Origin: Labia minor
Taxonomy: Eukaryota; Arthropoda; Insecta; Dermaptera; Spongiphoridae
Assembly (NCBI GenBank): GCA_963082975.1
Contig: OY720347.1
Coordinates: forward strand, 46,389,155-46,453,154
Reading direction: 5' to 3'
Length of the DNA: 64,000 nucleotides
Within the stretch, counting starts at the first letter, position 1, and the number at the start of each line of letters is the position of its first letter. The notes under the pieces were generated by a model. It saw nothing but the letters and a program-made list of their open reading frames with translations. It was not told the DNA's origin and did not search any database. This document shows, piece by piece, positions 32,867 to 43,336 of the stretch. The position numbers were made by a program, and so were the translations under genes.

Positions 32867-34512
32867 TCTATATATATAAAAGGCAATGTCTGTGTGTCTG
32901 TGTGTCTGTGTGTGTGTCTGTCTGTCTCTTATAGACTCAAAAACTACCCGTCCGATTACGGTGAAACTTTCAGCGATTGTTGTGGGCATCCCAGGGAAGG
33001 TTTTAGTGTAGTTAAATCCAAAATTAATTTATCCAAAATTAATTTAATTAGTAATATATTGGTAAAAGTCTGTAGTTACACAAAACTATCGACAGATGGC
33101 GCTAGATATAATTTTCCAAATTAAAATATTTTTAATTTTTTTTAAACTTAATATTTCTAACTTTGTATTACAATACAATAATGAGACGGAATTGTTGTGT
33201 GTTAAATTAGATTTTATAAATTGAAAACCATTAGTTATACTCTTAAGTTATTTAGTTTTATTGATCACATATCTGGAAAAAATCATCTTCATTAGTTGTT
33301 TTTAATTTAAATGTATATATGTGACGTCACAGTTACCTCCTTTTAGATATATATCTATTCTTAAAATAAAATTAAAAATATTTATATTATATTCATATAT
33401 ATGTAAAATAATAATCTCTATAAAATAAGAGAATATACTTATTCCGAAAACTGTTAATTAAAATGTAATAACTATTAACAATTAATAAAGTAGAAATAAT
33501 TTTCGAACAAATAAAAATGTAATAATTATTAACAAAATAAGTTGACCTGTGGCCAGGTCCGAACCGACCGACGGTTTGAAGTAAATTAATTTCCAGCTAC
33601 AGAAACAATTTCAAATAATTTTAATACATCTATTAATGTAATAAAAAACAGATATGGACATAACATAAATATTTTTAATTTTATTTTATTTGTAATACAT
33701 ATGTAAGACCAGGCTGTGACGTCATGAATGGCTGGGTGACTTCATATAATTTTAAATTAAGAAATATTCGTGGAGATATGTAAAAATCTCCACATGTGAA
33801 ATTTGGTGTGAAAACAATACCTCCCTTACTATCGTCGGTCGGTAAAAAATAAAAATAAAAATGTAATAATAAAAAATAAAATTTCAATTATATTAATTTA
33901 ATAAATTATTATTATTATTATTATTATTTTCACGTATTAAACGGTATATTATTATTTGTAATAATTCCAATAAAAATAAATAAAAATAAAAACCAAAAAA
34001 AAAAAGTGCAATTAAAACTAAAATTTCAATTATATTCATTTAATACATTATTATTATTATTAAGTGTTCAGTTATCATATACGTAGATATGTATGCAGAC
34101 ACACATGCAAATATTGGGAAACATCCGGTGGAAGACCAAAGATCAAGGTGGGTGGACAATGAAGGAAGGGACATGGGAGAGATGGGACAGGGTAGGATTT
34201 GGTTGTAGCTCAGGATAGGGACTCTTAGAGAAAAGTGGATGCTGCGGCTAAGAACTTTCGAAAACTGTATAGACACAGAGTTAGATAAATATAACATATA
34301 CAATAATAATATATAATTAATTTACTGATTAAATTAAAATATAAATTTTCTAAGAAAACAAATATATGTCTTATCTACTTATACTGATTGAAACAAAATG
34401 GATGAAAACCTTTTACATACAGACTTTCAACCAAATACTACACTCGGGGGTACAGGGGGCGGAGCCCCCGTCTAGGTGTGAAGAGCGCCTGGAAGGCGCT
34501 CTGATCAGCTAG
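32867..34512 (+). mobile_element. Helitron with both ends, non-autonomous, with nested HINE A3
   Basis: Starts A|TCTATATATATAAAAGGC at 32867 and ends CTAG|T at 34509-34512, matching the Helitron rules (TC at the 5' end, CTRR at the 3' end, insertion between A and T). A 9-bp hairpin stem AGAGCGCCT/AGGCGCTCT precedes CTAG by about 6 bases. No target duplication is expected. Interior: a GTCT microsatellite, HINE A3 at 33538-33845, AT-rich DNA, and a LINE-derived segment at about 34130-34265. No Rep/helicase is encoded. Confidence 0.8.
33538..33845 (-). mobile_element. HINE-like family A element, copy A3, internally deleted
   Basis: Both ends are present (AAGTTGACCTGTGGCCAGGT at the left, CTATCGTCGGTCGGTAAAAA at the right) but the tandem-repeat region is absent. 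Lies inside the Helitron, so it is younger than that Helitron insertion. Confidence 0.75.
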
Positions 34513-34559
34513 TTTAAATTATAAAGTAAAAAAATGGTTTACACTATTATATATATTTA

Positions 34560-35340
34560 TAATCTACACCTAACGCTACTTGTATAGGTAAAATGTCACT
34601 TCCGGTAGTCAGATCATGATGAAATTTGGTATCTGAATTTTTTTCATATTTTTAAATCTATATACAAAATATGAAGCAAATATCTCGAAGCAAACTGGTA
34701 CTTTACTTGAAAGGTAAACGCAACCAGTGTAGGTAAAGTACCACTTCCGGTTAACCGATTTTGACGAAATTTTAAAAGAAATCTACAAACGGTGAATAAT
34801 ATCGGTGTACCAAATTTCGAAGTCCTAGCTTGATTAGTTTCTGACAAAATCCTTGAATTCATAAAAATTCATAAAAATCGCATTGATATTCGATTATAAC
34901 AACTCAAGCTTGACCGATTTTTTAAATTTCTTAATTTTTTGTTAACCTACATATAACACACGACCTGTATGCCAAATTTCATAGCGCTAGGACAATTGGA
35001 AATACCTTAAGAATTTTGTTGACCAATCAGTGAATCAGTGCCAAAATAAGCTATTTTCACAGGGTCATATTTCAGGATCTACTGAAGCTATATCTATGAA
35101 ATTTGGCATACTACTTTATTTCTAGTATATGACTACGTAGATAAAATTTTATCTCTGTACTTGCAATAGGCACTTAGATACAGGGGGGTCAAAAGTGACT
35201 CCAAACCATTCGTGTAAATATACTTACGGAAGAATCAACCGAAATGTAATTAAACAAAAACATTCAAGAATTATGATACTGGGTTATATAATTTGTATAT
35301 ATTTTTAATTTATATATATGTTTTTATTAAATTGTTTTTT
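34560..35340. other. Transposon-derived spacer with repeated 'AAATTTGGTAT'-type motifs
   Basis: Contains several diverged copies of the phrase 'accgattttgacgaaattt', 'caaatttc(g/a)...' and 'gaaatttggcatac' that also occur in families A and B. I infer old non-autonomous elements of the same broad kind; boundaries are not visible. No coding support. Confidence 0.4.
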
Positions 35341-35499
35341 TTAAGGAATCCATTGGTCAAGTCATTTAACCTCAACTAATTACCAACTTATATATATATA
35401 TAATTAGAACTTCTCTCTCTCCCTCTATTTAAAATTTTAAAAAATGGAGTGTTCTAACCAAATTAAGAAATTTAAATGCCTTATGCAACAATGATAGAA

Positions 35500-36658
35500 A
35501 ATGAATTGGACTGGAAGAGGAGACATGTGATTAGAGAAATTGGGGAAAAATCAACCGAAATGTAATTAAACAAAAAAAATCAACCGAAATGTAATTAAAC
35601 AAAAAAATTCAAGAATTATGCTACGAATACGACTTACATACAATTAACATACAAAATGTAGAATTTGAAAAAGTATAAATATTTAAATACTTAAGATCTC
35701 TAATCACGAAGGATAATAATATTCTAGAAAAATTTAAATCGACGTTGTAATTGAGTAACGCCTGTTATTATGCAGTAAAGGGGCTTATCTCATCAAAGAG
35801 GATCAAAATTAAAATATATAAAACAATTATTTTTTCATGTTGATCGATGATTAGGGTGACCATATTTCGAAAACACCAAACCGGGACAAACGGTATACCT
35901 TTTTTTTAGAACTAAATTGAAAAAATTTTGAAAAAAAAAATTACGAATTGTCCTAAATATTGAAAAAAACGGGACAGTAGGGTGTCCCGAAGACATTTTT
36001 GGGACAGAGCACCTAAAGACGGGACGTTTGGTCACCCTATCGATGACTCTGGGAGACGAGAGTAGATTTAGAGTATTTGTGAAATTAATAACGTTCGCAG
36101 CATTTATAGGCCAAAAGAAGAGAAGGTCACAGGGGGATGGCGGAGATGGTATAACGAGAAATAATGTCCAGATATAGTTAAGGTTATAAAATCGAGAAGG
36201 CTGGGATGGGAAGGGGACGTGGTTGGAATTGGAGAAACTAGAAATTGGGAGAAACCGATTGGGAAACATCCGGTGGAAGACCAAGGACCAAGGTGGGTGG
36301 ACAATGAAGGAAGGGACATGGGATAGATGGGGCAGGGTAGGATTTGGTTTTAGCTCAGGATAGGGACGCTTAGAGAAATGGGGATGCTGCGGCTAAGAAC
36401 TTTCGCAAACTGTAGAGACACAGAGTTAGATAAATATAACATACACAATAATAATATATAATTAATTTACTGATTAAATTAAAATATATTTTACAAGAAA
36501 AAAAATACATGTCTTATCTACTTATACTGATTGAAACAAAATGGATGAAAACCTTTTACATACAGACTTTCAACCAAATACTATGTATCACTCGGGGGTA
36601 CAGGGGGCGGAGCCCCCGTCTAAGTTTGAAGATCGCCGAAGGCGCTCGGAGCAGCTAG
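35500..36658 (+). mobile_element. LINE reverse-transcriptase remnant joined to a Helitron 3' end (copy 2)
   Basis: Degenerate LINE sequence (IGEKSTEM, NACYYAVKGLISSK, DESRFRVF, EIGRNRLGN) runs into the block 'actcgggggtacaggg', a hairpin and CTAG at 36655-36658. Its LINE portion parallels both the RT fragment at 60790-61125 and the tail at 20286-20790. A hAT MITE interrupts it at 35852-36039. The portion 36241-36893 is repeated at 40817-41469. Confidence 0.6.
35852..36039. mobile_element. 188-bp hAT-like MITE
   Basis: Ends TAGGGTGACCA and TGGTCACCCTA are inverted repeats. Flanks TCGATGAT (35844-35851) and TCGATGAC (36040-36047) match at 7 of 8 positions, as expected for a hAT target duplication. 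The surrounding LINE sequence resumes across the insertion. Confidence 0.75.
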
Positions 36659-36893
36659 TTGGTATTAAATCAATCAAATTAATATTCGTTTATTAATTTC
36701 TGAAAATTACGTTTTTGTTGATTTCTAATTATTGTGTAATTATTAACATAAATAGAGTGTATAACTCAATAAGTTGACCTGTGGCCAGGTCCGAACCGAC
36801 CGACGGTTTGAAATAAATTAATTTCCAGCTAGAGAAACAATTTCAAATAATTTTAATATATCTATTAATGTAATAAAAAACAGATATAAATAT
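36241..36893. repeat. Left copy of a 653-bp direct duplication flanking the Jockey LINE
   Basis: Matches 40817-41469 base for base as far as I can read, with no length difference. It contains the Helitron 3' end (CTAG 36655) and the first 126 bases of a HINE element (from 36768). It stops exactly where the T-run of the LINE begins. Confidence 0.85.
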
Positions 36894-37141
36894 TTTTTTT
36901 TTTTTTTTTTTTTTTTATTTAGCATCCATTTATTTTGTACATCTGCCCGAAGGCAATAATACATGGTTTACAATAAAGAGTAATAAATGGGCGAGGGGGG
37001 GAGGTAAAAGGAAATTATAGGGCAGGTTAAGGAGAGTGAGTCATTGGAACTGTGGTAGGAAAATAGTCGAGGAGGGGAGGAAGGGAATGTCACTGAATTA
37101 TTAGCCTGATGGCTAATCCCAGCTAGGGCACCATCGCGGGT

Positions 37142-39847
37142 CTATTTATTAATGTCTCTTGTCAAGTCCTGTGGTTTGAGTCTTTTGAGTCGTCTCAGTT
37201 GTCCTTGTGTGTCTAATAGTTGTCGGGCTTTGGGATTAGGGTGTTTAAGGAGTCTGTCTTTGTAGCGAAGGCTGTAATTTTTAATTTCCATTTGGACTGT
37301 ATCCATTCCGAGGTCCCTATGAATCAGTCTGTTAGGGACATACCAAGGAGCACCGACTATCAGTCTAAGTGTTTTGTTTTGAAACCGCTGAATCAGGTCT
37401 CTGTTGGATTTGCTAGCGGTCCCCCACATCTGAATGCCATAGGTCCAAATGGGTTTAAGGATGATTTTGTAAATTAGAAGTTTATTGTCTATCGTCAGTT
37501 TAGATTTTTGTCCGAGCAGCCAGTATAATTTGTTAAGTTTAAGTCTCAGTTGTTTCTTTTTTGACTTGATGTGCATCTCCCACGTTAGGCGTCTGTCAAG
37601 GTGCATACCGAGATACTTTACAGTACTTTTAGTCGGAATGGGTTTGTCTAAATCTACGCCGGGGCAGGTCTGTCTATTCAAAGTAAAAGTCAAGTGTGCA
37701 GATTTGTCTTCGTTAACTGCCATTCTCCATTTCTCAAGCCAAGGCCTTAATTGGTCCAGGCTTTCCTGGAGCATAGCAGAAGCCACGATTGGGTCTTTAT
37801 GTGAAGCGAGCAAAGCGGTGTCGTCAGCAAAGGTCGCTGTGGTTATGTTCGGGTTGGTCGGCAAGTCAGCTGTAAAAAGTAAATACAAAATAGGTCCCAA
37901 AACACTACCCTGAGGTACTCCAGATCTAACAGGATAAACCTCACTAATGGCGTCATTCATCTTAACTCTAAAGCTTCTGCCATCGAGGTAAGAACGAATC
38001 AGCCTGTAATAAATTAGCGGGAGTATGTCATAAAGCTTCCGAAGTAGACCCTCGTGCCAAACTTTATCGAAAGCCTGAGATATATCAAGAAACACGGCTG
38101 AGCAGTAACGTTTGTTTTCAAGGTCTTTGTGAATAACATCAACAATTCGATGTACTTGCTCAATAGTGCCGTGCTTCTCTCTAAAGCCGAATTGGTGGAT
38201 TGGGATTAAATCTATTAGAAAGGGACGGAGTCTAGAAAGAAAGACCCTCTCGAACAATTTAGAGATGGCAGAGAGAAGACTAATAGGCCTATACGAGTTT
38301 GACTCCTCAGGAGGTTTCCCAGGCTTGAGGATCATTTTCACCAGGGCTGTTTTCCACTGGGTTGGGAAATGACCCACTCTAAAGATGGAGTTAAATATGA
38401 GGGTCAGAAAGAGAATTGCCCTATCAGGCAAGTTCCTCAACATTTTACCTGAGATTAGATCATTTCCCGGGGCCTTTTTAGTTTTGATTGTCTGTCGTAT
38501 AATGCCTTTTAATTCACACGTCTGTATTAGTTTGGGGAATGGCATTGAGTAATTGTGTGTTTTGTATTGGTGTGTTGCCTGAAAGTTATTGTCAGGTGGA
38601 GTGACCTTTGGTGGGAGAGGAGTAAAAACGTTAGAAAGGTGACTAGCGAATGTATTCGCCTTATCGATGTCACTCCTCGCCCATTCATTATTTTGTCTAC
38701 GTAGTGGGGGGATTCTTTCAGTTGGTCTTTTAAGTTTCTTTGTCGCTTTCCAGAGAGAGTAGTCAGTTGAATGAGTAGGGGTGAGGTCTCTCAGATACTT
38801 TTGAATGCTTTGATTCCTTTCAGTTCTGAGTAGATTCCCAATTTGTTTAGTTAGATTATTAATTGTCGTTTTAAGGTGTGGGGATCTGTTTGTCTGCCAT
38901 TGTCGTCTGAGCCTATTTTTTTTAGTTATTAAGTCTTTAATGTGTTTTGGTGTGTGTTGGTTTAAGTCTTTAGGAGTAATTTTTGGTGTTGACAGACGTG
39001 CTGCCATTTGTATAGTATTGGTTATATGGTAGATTGCTTTGTCAATGTCAAGGCTATATGTCAGAGGTAAGTTTAGGTCCAGGCTTTGGTTTAGTATTTC
39101 TGCATATTTATTCCAGTCAGTTTTATGATTAGTCAAGTAGTGAGAGTTTGATTTGAGAGATGCACAGGTGTTTAATGTAAGTTGTACTGGGGAGTGGTCA
39201 GAGGAAAGATCAAGGCAGGATTCAATTAAGCATCCATCCCCGTTAACCCCTCTTGCCACAAAAAAGTCAATTAAGTCTGGGATTTTGTTACTGTCAGAGG
39301 GCCAATACGTAGGTCTTCCAGTTGAGATAGTAATTAGGTTGTGTTTATTAATAGTCTTAGCGAGATCTCGACCTCTAGGAGTAATAAGTCGAGATCCCCA
39401 GTCAGTATGTTTTGCATTGTAGTCACCTCCAGCAAGGAACCTCGACCCCAGGGTCTGGAAAAAATCCAAAAAATCCCCAGACGAAATTCGATGCTTGGGA
39501 GGGCAGTAAGTAGATGCAATTGTAATAGGTCCGTTTTTGTCTTGAATTGTTAAAGAGGTTGCTTGTAGATAGTCTTTGTAAAAAGGAGGGTTTTCGTAAT
39601 GGGATATTTTGTCTTTGATTATAATGGCTGTTCCTCCGTGTGATGTACCGTCTGGGTGATTGGTAAAGTATAGGTTGTAATGGGGAATTTTTAAGTAGCT
39701 TCGAGGGTTGAAATGAGTCTCAGCAATTAGCATAATGTCAATGTCTTTGTCTATCAGGTAGTGTTTGAGTTCACAAGAATGCCTCAATAGGCCGTTAGCA
39801 TTCCATAATGAAATTTTAAGCAATCGATCCATTGGGCATTCTCGCAA
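37142..39847 (-). CDS. Jockey LINE ORF2: AP-like endonuclease and reverse transcriptase, intact (901 aa)
   Basis: One uninterrupted frame. Residues 1-215 are an exonuclease-endonuclease-phosphatase fold: LKISLWNANGLLRHSCELKH, AETHF, GGDYNAKHTDWGS and SDHSP near 217. RT motifs follow from about 450: NSYRPISLLSAISKLFERV, AVFLDISQAFDKVWHEGLL, RSGVPQGSVLGPILYLLF and the catalytic ATFADDTALLA. The C-terminal part contains TVKYLGMHLDRRLTWEMHI and YGIQMWGTA. There is no RNase H domain, as usual for the Jockey clade; length about 900 aa also fits. It overlaps the end of ORF1 by 32 bases in another frame; translation may begin at MDRLLK (39832) rather than 39847. With no stops it looks capable of making protein, though the element lacks its 5' promoter. 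Confidence 0.93.
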   Translation of the reverse strand: MRECPMDRLLKISLWNANGLLRHSCELKHYLIDKDIDIMLIAETHFNPRSYLKIPHYNLYFTNHPDGTSHGGTAIIIKDKISHYENPPFYKDYLQATSLTIQDKNGPITIASTYCPPKHRISSGDFLDFFQTLGSRFLAGGDYNAKHTDWGSRLITPRGRDLAKTINKHNLITISTGRPTYWPSDSNKIPDLIDFFVARGVNGDGCLIESCLDLSSDHSPVQLTLNTCASLKSNSHYLTNHKTDWNKYAEILNQSLDLNLPLTYSLDIDKAIYHITNTIQMAARLSTPKITPKDLNQHTPKHIKDLITKKNRLRRQWQTNRSPHLKTTINNLTKQIGNLLRTERNQSIQKYLRDLTPTHSTDYSLWKATKKLKRPTERIPPLRRQNNEWARSDIDKANTFASHLSNVFTPLPPKVTPPDNNFQATHQYKTHNYSMPFPKLIQTCELKGIIRQTIKTKKAPGNDLISGKMLRNLPDRAILFLTLIFNSIFRVGHFPTQWKTALVKMILKPGKPPEESNSYRPISLLSAISKLFERVFLSRLRPFLIDLIPIHQFGFREKHGTIEQVHRIVDVIHKDLENKRYCSAVFLDISQAFDKVWHEGLLRKLYDILPLIYYRLIRSYLDGRSFRVKMNDAISEVYPVRSGVPQGSVLGPILYLLFTADLPTNPNITTATFADDTALLASHKDPIVASAMLQESLDQLRPWLEKWRMAVNEDKSAHLTFTLNRQTCPGVDLDKPIPTKSTVKYLGMHLDRRLTWEMHIKSKKKQLRLKLNKLYWLLGQKSKLTIDNKLLIYKIILKPIWTYGIQMWGTASKSNRDLIQRFQNKTLRLIVGAPWYVPNRLIHRDLGMDTVQMEIKNYSLRYKDRLLKHPNPKARQLLDTQGQLRRLKRLKPQDLTRDINK

Positions 39848-40415
39848 TGAGGGTAGTCAAAAGGTTGAGTATAGTGTCCATGCGATCCATGAGTTTAACC
39901 AACATGCTTTCCAGAATAGGTGTTTGTGTTTGTGTCGGGAGAGATTTGGAGTTGTCGTTGTTATTAGATTTTAGTATGTCAGAGTAGCGAATGTTTGGTT
40001 GTGACATGGAGTTAAGTGTTTGTCGTTTATCATGAGTTGAACTAGTTGGTAGTGGAGGGGGTACAGTCTGTAGTTGTTTAGGTCTAAGAGAGGGATATTT
40101 GTTTTGTCGTAATTCGACATAATGTTTGCAGCCCTTAAAGTTGGCTGGATGGTCACCGCCACAGAGTACACATTGGGGTGGAGAAGTCTTGTCTTTTTGG
40201 CAGTCAGATGTAAGATGGTCTTTAGTACATTTGACGCAGCGTGGTCTCAGCTTACAGTATGCCCTGGTATGCCCATAATGCTGACATCTCGTACATTGAG
40301 GGATATCTCTACGAGCACGCGGTGCCTCAATTACAACCCTGCTATGACAGAGGTATTGAGTAGTATAGATGTCTTTATTGTTGGGTGCTGGTTTTAGGTC
40401 TCTGGCGTTGTTATT
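39816..40415 (-). CDS. Jockey LINE ORF1, C-terminal part with CCHC zinc knuckles
   Basis: An open frame of 199 codons that starts at the truncation point and ends MPNGSIA-stop. Three zinc knuckles are visible: CTRCQHYGHTRAYC, CVKCTKDHLTSDC and CVLCGGDHPANFKGC, preceded by YLCHSRVVIEAPRARRDIPQ, the stretch that typically leads into the knuckles in Jockey ORF1. The protein is a nucleic-acid binding Gag-like chaperone that packages LINE RNA. The N-terminal part is missing at 40415. Confidence 0.8.
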   Translation of the reverse strand, partial: NNNARDLKPAPNNKDIYTTQYLCHSRVVIEAPRARRDIPQCTRCQHYGHTRAYCKLRPRCVKCTKDHLTSDCQKDKTSPPQCVLCGGDHPANFKGCKHYVELRQNKYPSLRPKQLQTVPPPLPTSSTHDKRQTLNSMSQPNIRYSDILKSNNNDNSKSLPTQTQTPILESMLVKLMDRMDTILNLLTTLIARMPNGSIA

Positions 40416-40816
40416 ATTATTATTTATTTATTTATTTATTTTTTAAAAAGGTATTTAGTACTTGGGGCATGGATGAGAGAGAACTGGGGTGGGAAGGGGA
40501 GGGGTAGACTTCACACACTCGCGGCCTAAACGGTGTGGCTGACTGGGAAAAAAGAGGCCTTGGAAAGAGGGTATAAAATATATGTATGTTTATATATTAG
40601 TAGATATTTAATTTATAAAGGTATTATTTAAATAAAATTTTATACATACAAATTGAAAAGTTGAAAATTCAATATAATATTTTATATATAATATATATTA
40701 AAATTTGTAATTGATGTATAATGAGGTATTTAGGCCGAAATGGCCTAGTAATGAGATCGCCACTAAAGATCACTTAGAGAGTTGTTTACTGCTTGATGGT
40801 TAGTTAACTAATGAAA
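40416..40816. other. Unassigned segment between the LINE truncation and the right duplication
   Basis: Starts with TTAT/TTTA microsatellite, then a GC-richer part ('ctggggtgggaaggggagg', 'cactcgcggcctaaacgg') that resembles LINE 3' UTR style sequence, then AT-rich DNA. Not recognised; possibly the tail of another LINE. Confidence 0.4.
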
Positions 40817-41469
40817 GAAATTGGGAGAAACCGATTGGGAAACATCCGGTGGAAGACCAAGGACCAAGGTGGGTGGACAATGAAGGAAGGGACATGGGAT
40901 AGATGGGGCAGGGTAGGATTTGGTTTTAGCTCAGGATAGGGACGCTTAGAGAAATGGGGATGCTGCGGCTAAGAACTTTCGCAAACTGTAGAGACACAGA
41001 GTTAGATAAATATAACATACACAATAATAATATATAATTAATTTACTGATTAAATTAAAATATATTTTACAAGAAAAAAAATACATGTCTTATCTACTTA
41101 TACTGATTGAAACAAAATGGATGAAAACCTTTTACATACAGACTTTCAACCAAATACTATGTATCACTCGGGGGTACAGGGGGCGGAGCCCCCGTCTAAG
41201 TTTGAAGATCGCCGAAGGCGCTCGGAGCAGCTAGTTGGTATTAAATCAATCAAATTAATATTCGTTTATTAATTTCTGAAAATTACGTTTTTGTTGATTT
41301 CTAATTATTGTGTAATTATTAACATAAATAGAGTGTATAACTCAATAAGTTGACCTGTGGCCAGGTCCGAACCGACCGACGGTTTGAAATAAATTAATTT
41401 CCAGCTAGAGAAACAATTTCAAATAATTTTAATATATCTATTAATGTAATAAAAAACAGATATAAATAT
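40817..41469. repeat. Right copy of the 653-bp direct duplication flanking the Jockey LINE
   Basis: Direct copy of 36241-36893; here the HINE sequence continues unbroken beyond 41469, showing that this side preserves the original continuity. Confidence 0.85.
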
Positions 41470-41985
41470 AACATAAATATTTTTAATTTTATTTTATTTA
41501 TAATATATAGCTGAAATAGGGGGCGTTGCCAGGCGTTACCCGAGGCTGTGACGTCATGAAGGACTGGGTGACGTCATATAATTTTAAATTAAGAAAAACA
41601 TAATGAAGATGATTTTTCCCGAGGATAAAACCAATACATTCGTGGTGATATGTAAAAAAATCTCCTCATGTGAAATTTGGTGTGAAAATAACCCTTCCCT
41701 TCCTATCATCGATCGCTAATACTACCACTTCCGGTTTCCGGATTTGCACCAAAAGCTGATCAATTCATCCCACTGATGCATTAAGTAAATATACCAAATT
41801 TCATCAAAATCGGTTGAGCCGTTCAGGCTGTACACATCTATACGGACGGACGGACGGACAGACATCATGCTAAAAATACTTTTTTCTGTTAAGAAAATGC
41901 ATGATTCGTGGAGATATGTAAAAATCTCCACATGTGAAATTTGGTGTGAAAACAATACCTCCCTTACTATCGTCGGTCGGTAAAA
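41345..41985 (-). mobile_element. HINE-like family A element, copy A4, complete ends
   Basis: Runs from AAGTTGACCTGTGGCCAGGT to CGTCGGTCGGTAAAAA with one core unit and a short CGGA run. Its left 125 bases are shared with 36768-36893. Confidence 0.75.
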
Positions 41986-43324
41986 AAGAGTACATAAATT
42001 GAATGAATCATTTATAGATTATATTGATATGATAAATGTATAAAAAACTATATTTCTATTATTTGATTTATTCATTTATTTTATTTAAAGATTATTATTA
42101 TATATTTTTTTAATAAGCAAAAAATAAAATTAATTAAATAATTTAAAAAATAAAATACAAATTGATGATTAAATAAATTACAAAATTTCTCTTTAATTTT
42201 CTGTTTGTTGTTTTTTTAATTGCTTCTTCTGTTTTGAATCTATTTTAGAAAAATCCAGATTTTTTTTATTCAATTACTTTCATAATATAATAAAAAACTT
42301 TTAAGAAATATTTATTTTTTTATTTAATTTTTTAAGTACACTCATTTATCTTAATTATTAAGGGTGGACAATGAAAAGAGATGACAAAAAACATAATATT
42401 CATTAAATCATATTTTTTGAATTTATATTGATGAAAACTACTCCTATATCTGATAAATAGGATAATTTTAGTTATATATTTTCTTAGATGATGATTTTAG
42501 TAAACAATAATAATGATGTTCTTGTTCGAATAAGAATATAATTTAACCCATAGGTTCCTAAAATTGTATTGATTGCCAATGATAAGTGTATCCTTCTTTA
42601 AATTTTGTTTTAAATTGTTCTAGGACTTTTATGAAATCCTAAATCAAAAGCTGCTGCTATAAAATAGTTCTTTTTAGCTAGAAATTCAAGAGAGAGTTTA
42701 CATGATCTTTTATTCAGTTGTCTTGAATATTATTTCTTGTGTCCATGATATCTTTGATTAGAGAGAGAATTTTTGTTTGGATATGTTCTATTTCATTTAA
42801 TAGAATTGTAGAGATTTAGAAGAGCGCTTTTGGAATCGAAGAAGATATTAGATTTGAAATTTTTATATTTGATAGATATTCGAATGTATCTCCGATTACC
42901 GAAAATAAGAAGTGGAGAAGTGAATGTTTATATAGAAAGATAAGAGAAGAATCATAAATGGCGCATCATGCTTTATTTAGACCCATTTATTTAGATTATT
43001 GGGTTGAAATCGAGTAGTGATTTTTTAGATCGATGTATTAAGATAAGAGAGAAGATTGGAATCCATTTAGTAATTTTGAAAAAATAAATATTTTTCAATT
43101 TTGAAATTGTATAGAATTTGAAACTATAGATTTCTAGATTATGAAAATGTGACAGAAGAATTTCAATAGTCAATAAAGATGCATTAACACAGATAGCATT
43201 AAGATTATTTCCCTGGCAATTGAGGAGTTTATAATGAAGAGTAAGGTGAACGCTTTCATATAAATATTTCAGAGATGTGAGCATGCCTCAAACGAGGCTT
43301 CCCAAATGCAAAAAATGTTTTTCT
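41986..43324. other. AT-rich spacer without recognisable gene
   Basis: Long A/T runs and no domain on either strand. The frame at 42991-43284 (minus) is low-complexity and unsupported. Confidence 0.5.
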
Positions 43325-43336
43325 ATGTTTAAGGCT

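Larger units (their letters stand above)
36894..40415 (-). mobile_element. Jockey-clade LINE, 5'-truncated in ORF1, intact ORF2
   Basis: Minus-strand non-LTR retrotransposon. Its poly(A) tail appears as about 24 T at 36894-36917; the body contains a 3' UTR, ORF2 and most of the zinc-knuckle part of ORF1. At 40415 the coding sequence changes into a TTAT microsatellite, so the 5' end is truncated there. It inserted into a HINE element. A second copy (43339-45545) has a nearly identical 3' half and 3' UTR. Confidence 0.9.

Noticed and set aside
34040-34303. Minus-strand 87-codon frame near the Helitron end
   Set aside because: Antisense to the captured LINE tail; the same shadow appears at 36104-36319.
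35835-36284. 149-codon minus-strand frame
   Set aside because: It runs across the hAT MITE and the degenerate LINE tail in the wrong strand for the LINE; composition is repeat-driven.
37485-37913. Plus-strand frames of 68-142 codons across 37220-39553 and their mirror at 44083-44970
   Set aside because: They are antisense shadows of the Jockey ORF2 and recur at the same positions in both LINE copies.
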